From assembly GCA_029010575.1 (NCBI GenBank), contig JAQXKS010000020.1, positions 40,300-104,299 on the forward strand: DNA of 64,000 nucleotides, read 5' to 3'. Under the pieces are notes generated by a model. It saw only the letters and a list, made by a program, of their open reading frames with translations, was not told the origin of the DNA and did not search any database. The DNA comes from Bacteroidales bacterium. GTDB lineage: Bacteria > Bacteroidota > Bacteroidia > Bacteroidales > UBA932. Position 1 is the first letter of the stretch; every line of letters begins with the position of its first letter. This document shows, piece by piece, positions 60,950 to 64,000 of the stretch. The position numbers and the translations under genes were made by a program.

Positions 60950-62978
60950 CAAAGAGTGCATACCTGATATCAAGCGCAATGTTCCTGCATAACTCAGGGT
61001 CAAAGGCTATATCACTCATGGTGCCCTCCCATACTCTGTCGAAATTTACACCTATGAGTTTTCCCTCTGCATCCATCACAGGTGAGCCGGAGTTTCCTCC
61101 TGTTGTGTGGTTGGTAGCAATAAAGGCAACGGGAACTGTTCCATCGACTTCCCATCTTCCGTAATCCTTTTTCGCACACAAATCTCTCAACGACTGGGGA
61201 ATATTATAGTCGTAGATTTCCGGATTATCTTTCTGAAGGATTCCATCGATTGTTGAGCGGTGGAGATAAGTAATTCCATCTGCAGGTTTGTAACCCTGAA
61301 CTGTTCCGTATGCAATGCGCAGCGTAAGGTTGGCATCGGGATAAAAACACTTTTCAGGCATGAACTCGCGAAGTCCTTTAACATACTTCCTGTAAAGAAG
61401 ATCAAGTTGTGATTGTTCCTTGCCAACTAATGCCAAAAGGTCAGTAAATCTTTCCATAAATGCAGATCCAAGGATCACAAAAGGATCATCCACAAGTTCT
61501 TGGTCAGTAGCACCAATCAGTCTGGATTCACAAGTAAAACAACTCTTTTCAAATAGTGAATCTGCCAATTTCTCTATAGATCCATCTGCTTCTTCCATCA
61601 TCTTTGTGAAAATCTTCGGATGGTAGAGGGAATCAATATTCTCAACGAACCTGCTCATCACCTCCACAAAACATTCACGGTCTATCTGCTGACAGTAATC
61701 CTTGAAAAATTCAGCACGGAGGTTTTCCCTATTCTTCGGGGCAGACTTTGTATAGTTTATTGCAAACCTGAGGGCCTCGACTGACAGCGGTGCCTCCATA
61801 TAGTAATCCCTCACGAAGAGAGCCTCCTCCATAGCTGAGAACTTCTCATTTATCGACTCCACTATTGATGAGTACTCTTGCTTTCCGGCTGCCCATTCTG
61901 AAAAAGCCATTTCAAGTTCCCTTTTGGAATCCACGGTTCCAAGTTTATTTATTCCCTTGGATTCTCCCTGCCACTTTTTCCACGCATTGGCTACAGAAGC
62001 ATTCTTGGAAGCATACTGGATACGTATTGCAGGTGAACTCTCCATATATTTTTTCTGTATTCCCAATCGTGCAGTCCTAAGAGCGATTTTATGGGGATTC
62101 GAACGATTGGCTATGAAATCAGCCTCGTTAGATGTGATATACTCTCTGGTGGAGCCGGGAAATCCATATACAAATGTAAAATCCCCTTCGTTCACACCGC
62201 GGGTAGATATTTCGAAAAACTTTTTGGTCGTGTAAGGAACATTGTCAGGCGAGTAGGGCGCAGGGTTGTTATCCTTGTCCGCATAGATTCTGAACAGACT
62301 GAAATCTCCGGTATGACGGGGCCACATCCAATTGTCAGTATCACCTCCGAACTTGCCGATTGAGCTGGGGGGAGCACCGACAAGACGCACATCACTGAAT
62401 ACCTGATAAAGAAAGAGGTAGTAAGTATTTCCATAGAAAAGCGGAAGTATATCTGCCTTGTATCCTATTCCCTCCTTTTCAACTTCCGATATTATGAGTT
62501 GTGAATTTTCAGCGATAATACCCAGTCTGGTCTCTTCGTCCATCTGCTCAGTATATCCTTTCAGCACTCTATCGGTAACATCTTCCATCCTAACAAGGAA
62601 ACTTACAGTAAGTCCCGGATTGGGAAGTTCTTCATTGAGGTTCATTGCCCAGAATCCATTGGTAAGATAATCATGCTCAAGGGAACTATGTGACTGAATC
62701 TGTCCGAAACCGCAGTGGTGATTGGTTATCAGAAGCCCTTTTGAAGAAATCAACTCCCCTGTGCAACCGCGACCAAACCTCACAATACCATCCTTGAGAG
62801 AAGCATTATTAATACTATAAAGATCTTCCGCGCTGAGTTTCAATCCCTTTGACTGCATATCCGCTATTCTTTCCTGTATCATGGAGGGAAGCCACATCCC
62901 TTCATCTGCCATCGACTTTGTGATAGGAAGGCTCACAAGCGATATCAATGCTAATAGGCGTAACGTGTATTTTTTCAT
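60894..62978 (-). CDS. S46-family dipeptidyl-peptidase, DPP11 type
   Basis: A 694-aa periplasmic serine peptidase with a signal peptide (about 1-24) and the mature start DEGMWLPSMI. The S46 chymotrypsin fold has LITNHHCGFGQIQSHSS (catalytic His about 87-88), the acid in DNWMWPRHTGDFSLFRIYAD, and GGNSGSPVMD (Ser about 630). The residue 18 positions after the Ser is Arg (VNFDRVWEG, about 648). In Porphyromonas gingivalis the equivalent position is Arg in DPP11 (Asp/Glu-specific) and Gly in DPP7, so acidic-P1 specificity is inferred. It would feed dipeptides to the cell. Confidence 0.9.
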   Translation of the reverse strand: MKKYTLRLLALISLVSLPITKSMADEGMWLPSMIQERIADMQSKGLKLSAEDLYSINNASLKDGIVRFGRGCTGELISSKGLLITNHHCGFGQIQSHSSLEHDYLTNGFWAMNLNEELPNPGLTVSFLVRMEDVTDRVLKGYTEQMDEETRLGIIAENSQLIISEVEKEGIGYKADILPLFYGNTYYLFLYQVFSDVRLVGAPPSSIGKFGGDTDNWMWPRHTGDFSLFRIYADKDNNPAPYSPDNVPYTTKKFFEISTRGVNEGDFTFVYGFPGSTREYITSNEADFIANRSNPHKIALRTARLGIQKKYMESSPAIRIQYASKNASVANAWKKWQGESKGINKLGTVDSKRELEMAFSEWAAGKQEYSSIVESINEKFSAMEEALFVRDYYMEAPLSVEALRFAINYTKSAPKNRENLRAEFFKDYCQQIDRECFVEVMSRFVENIDSLYHPKIFTKMMEEADGSIEKLADSLFEKSCFTCESRLIGATDQELVDDPFVILGSAFMERFTDLLALVGKEQSQLDLLYRKYVKGLREFMPEKCFYPDANLTLRIAYGTVQGYKPADGITYLHRSTIDGILQKDNPEIYDYNIPQSLRDLCAKKDYGRWEVDGTVPVAFIATNHTTGGNSGSPVMDAEGKLIGVNFDRVWEGTMSDIAFDPELCRNIALDIRYALFVIDRFAGASHLIDEMVID

Positions 62979-62997
62979 TTTAAATAGATTATTTTCA

Positions 62998-63005
62998 CAA
63001 ATATA
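62998..63005 (-). promoter_or_regulatory. -7 promoter element of the DPP11-type gene
   Basis: TATATTTG on the minus strand, 19 bases before the ATG at 62978 and 2 bases from the transaldolase promoter. Confidence 0.6.
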
Positions 63006-63007
63006 TC

Positions 63008-63015
63008 TATTTTTG
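63008..63015 (+). promoter_or_regulatory. -7 promoter element of the transaldolase gene
   Basis: TATTTTTG, 34 bases before the ATG at 63050, back to back with the DPP11-type promoter. Confidence 0.6.
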
Positions 63016-63049
63016 CGCTATAAATTACACTCTTTAAAGTCTGTTTTAT

Positions 63050-63706
63050 ATGAAATTCTTTATCGATACTGCAAATCTGGATCAGATTCGTCAGGCTTAC
63101 GAAATGGGCGTACTTGACGGAGTTACCACCAACCCCTCACTGATGGCTAAAGAAGGCATCAAAGGCAAAGAAAACCAGCACAAACATTATGTTGACATCT
63201 GCAACATCGTCAAATCAGATGTCAGTGCGGAAGTCATCTCTACCGATTACGAAGGAATGATAGCCGAAGGTGAAGAACTTGCTGCATTAAATGAACACAT
63301 TGTCATCAAGTTACCATGTACAGCCGATGGTATCAGAGCCGTAAAATATTTTTCTGAAAAGGGTATGAAGACTAACTGTACTCTGGTATTCTCCGTAGGA
63401 CAGGCTCTTCTGGCAGCTAAAGCAGGCGCTACATACGTTTCTCCTTTTGTTGGCCGCCTCGATGATATCAGTGAAGATGGTGTAGGACTGATTAAGGAAA
63501 TTGTTGATATGTATAACTACTATGGATATGCCACACAGGTTCTTGCAGCATCCATAAGACACACACGCCATATTATCGATTGCCTCAAAGCTGGTGCAGA
63601 TGTGGCTACATGTCCCCTTGCAGCAATAAAGGGACTCCTTAACCACCCTCTCACAGATATAGGTCTCGAGAAGTTCCTTGCTGACTACAAAAAAGTAAAC
63701 GGCTGA
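63050..63706 (+). CDS. tal: Transaldolase, short (TalC/FSA) type
   Basis: A 218-aa class I aldolase of the pentose phosphate pathway, exchanging dihydroxyacetone units. The N-terminus MKFFIDTANLDQIRQAYE and GVTTNPSLM are diagnostic of the short TalC/FSA group. The Schiff-base Lys is in HIVIKLPCTADG (about 86). VSAEV has Glu where fructose-6-phosphate aldolase has Gln, and YVSPFVGRLDD has Phe where the aldolase has Tyr, so transaldolase activity is more likely. It complements the split transketolase. Confidence 0.93.
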   Translation: MKFFIDTANLDQIRQAYEMGVLDGVTTNPSLMAKEGIKGKENQHKHYVDICNIVKSDVSAEVISTDYEGMIAEGEELAALNEHIVIKLPCTADGIRAVKYFSEKGMKTNCTLVFSVGQALLAAKAGATYVSPFVGRLDDISEDGVGLIKEIVDMYNYYGYATQVLAASIRHTRHIIDCLKAGADVATCPLAAIKGLLNHPLTDIGLEKFLADYKKVNG

Positions 63707-63729
63707 TAGATAAATCCGAAACAATATTG

Positions 63730-63763
63730 AAGGAGACGGCATTTTCTGCCGTCTCCTTTTTTC
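63730..63763. terminator. Terminator after transaldolase, probably bidirectional
   Basis: AAGGAGACGGCA (63730-63741) pairs with TGCCGTCTCCTT (63747-63758) around a 5-base loop and is followed by TTTTTT. The convergent YqaA-like gene stops at 63766, so it likely serves both. Confidence 0.9.
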
Positions 63764-63765
63764 AT

Positions 63766-64000
63766 TCATAAAAGGATAAAGAGAAGTATCCAAAAAGCGA
63801 AGCGAACTGCCTTTCCTATAAGCATATAGACTGCTGATTTCACCGGACTCACTTTGTAGAAGCCAAGACCTATGGCAAATACATCACCGATAAATGGCAG
63901 CCAGCTCAGAAATGCCAGAAGTGCACCGAACCGGTCTATGAGCCCCTTTTGTTTCATGAGCGTCTCCTCCTTGACATTAAACCACTTTTCTATCCACTCC
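63766..64000 (-). CDS. YqaA-like membrane protein, C-terminal part (runs off the right edge)
   Basis: The frame is open from the stop at 63766 to the right edge of the window, 77 codons plus one base; an internal ATG at 63957 is not the true start. The sequence begins EWIEKWFNVKEETLMKQKG and continues with RFGALLAFLSWLPFIGDVFA, the signature of YqaA/DedA (VTT domain) proteins, then two hydrophobic helices to the end (MLIGKAVRFAFWILLFILL). These inner-membrane proteins handle lipids or small molecules; the specific role is unknown. The 5' part lies beyond the window. Confidence 0.8.
   Translation of the reverse strand, partial: EWIEKWFNVKEETLMKQKGLIDRFGALLAFLSWLPFIGDVFAIGLGFYKVSPVKSAVYMLIGKAVRFAFWILLFILL

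Noticed and set aside
1..64000. CRISPR arrays, transposons or integrated elements
   Set aside because: No regularly spaced repeats, transposase motifs or terminal inverted repeats were found, and gene content is core throughout.

Overview
The window looks like a chromosomal segment of an uncultured or gut-type member of the order Bacteroidales (phylum Bacteroidota). The reasons are the repeated -7 element TAnnTTTG (often TATATTTGC) upstream of genes, generally weak Shine-Dalgarno signals, and family content typical of that order: a FeoA-FeoB fusion, PspC/PadR genes, an LptE-SecG operon, a GTPase-defective EF-G paralog, BtuB/BtuG-type vitamin B12 uptake, GH29 fucosidase, S46 and S37 peptidases, and a class II ribonucleotide reductase. 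No insertion sequence, prophage, integrase or CRISPR array was seen. Coding density is high, and several convergent gene pairs overlap at their 3' ends.

Layout. 1-2.0 kb: the 5' end of a probable RNase R gene and an ABC-F ATPase, both leftward. 2.1-6.1 kb: a seven-gene ribosomal protein operon (L3, L4, L23, L2, S19, L22, S3) that lacks rpsJ in front and stops at a hairpin after S3. 6.1-9.8 kb: feoAB, a di-iron RIC/hemerythrin-type protein and a LuxR-type regulator. 9.8-12.2 kb: two PspC proteins flanking a PadR regulator. 12.4-15.0 kb: a sigma54 activator, lptE, a conserved unknown and secG. 15.1-16.8 kb: an OmpA-like/TPR lipoprotein. 16.8-22.1 kb: a short-chain dehydrogenase, a PiT phosphate transporter preceded by a Pho-box-like repeat, a PhoB/PhoR-like pair and a small XRE regulator. 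22.1-30.8 kb: rnhB, lepA, split transketolase, an ECF sigma/anti-sigma/Spy-like module, a LolD-type ATPase and EF-G2.

30.8-36.6 kb is a cobalamin-riboswitch-controlled surface operon: a BtuB-type receptor, a BtuG-type propeller lipoprotein, a DUF4465/BtuH-like lipoprotein and a PKD-like lipoprotein. 36.6-40.5 kb is sufB-pnuC-sufC-sufD, with a vitamin transporter inserted in the Fe-S assembly operon. 40.6-45.9 kb carries a ThiL-like protein that has lost most catalytic motifs, an alpha-L-fucosidase, a glycosyltransferase and a PlsC-GNAT double acyltransferase. 45.9-54.9 kb has uvrC, a large metallopeptidase/propeller/outer-membrane-barrel protein, a Na+/phosphate cotransporter and the adenosylcobalamin-dependent NrdJ. 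54.9-64.0 kb has ispE, tRNA-Gln, a phosphopantetheinyl transferase, an S37-type peptidase, tyrS, rbfA, a LolC/E-type permease, a DPP11-type peptidase, transaldolase and the 3' part of a YqaA-like membrane protein.

The genes suggest a host-associated anaerobe that scavenges iron, phosphate, vitamin B12, peptides and fucosylated glycans. B12 uptake and NrdJ fit together as supply and demand for the same cofactor. The observations most worth testing are the degenerate ThiL-like protein, the HESRH metallopeptidase-barrel protein, EF-G2, the four-gene B12 operon, the Pho-box-like repeat and the fragmented ribosomal operon.
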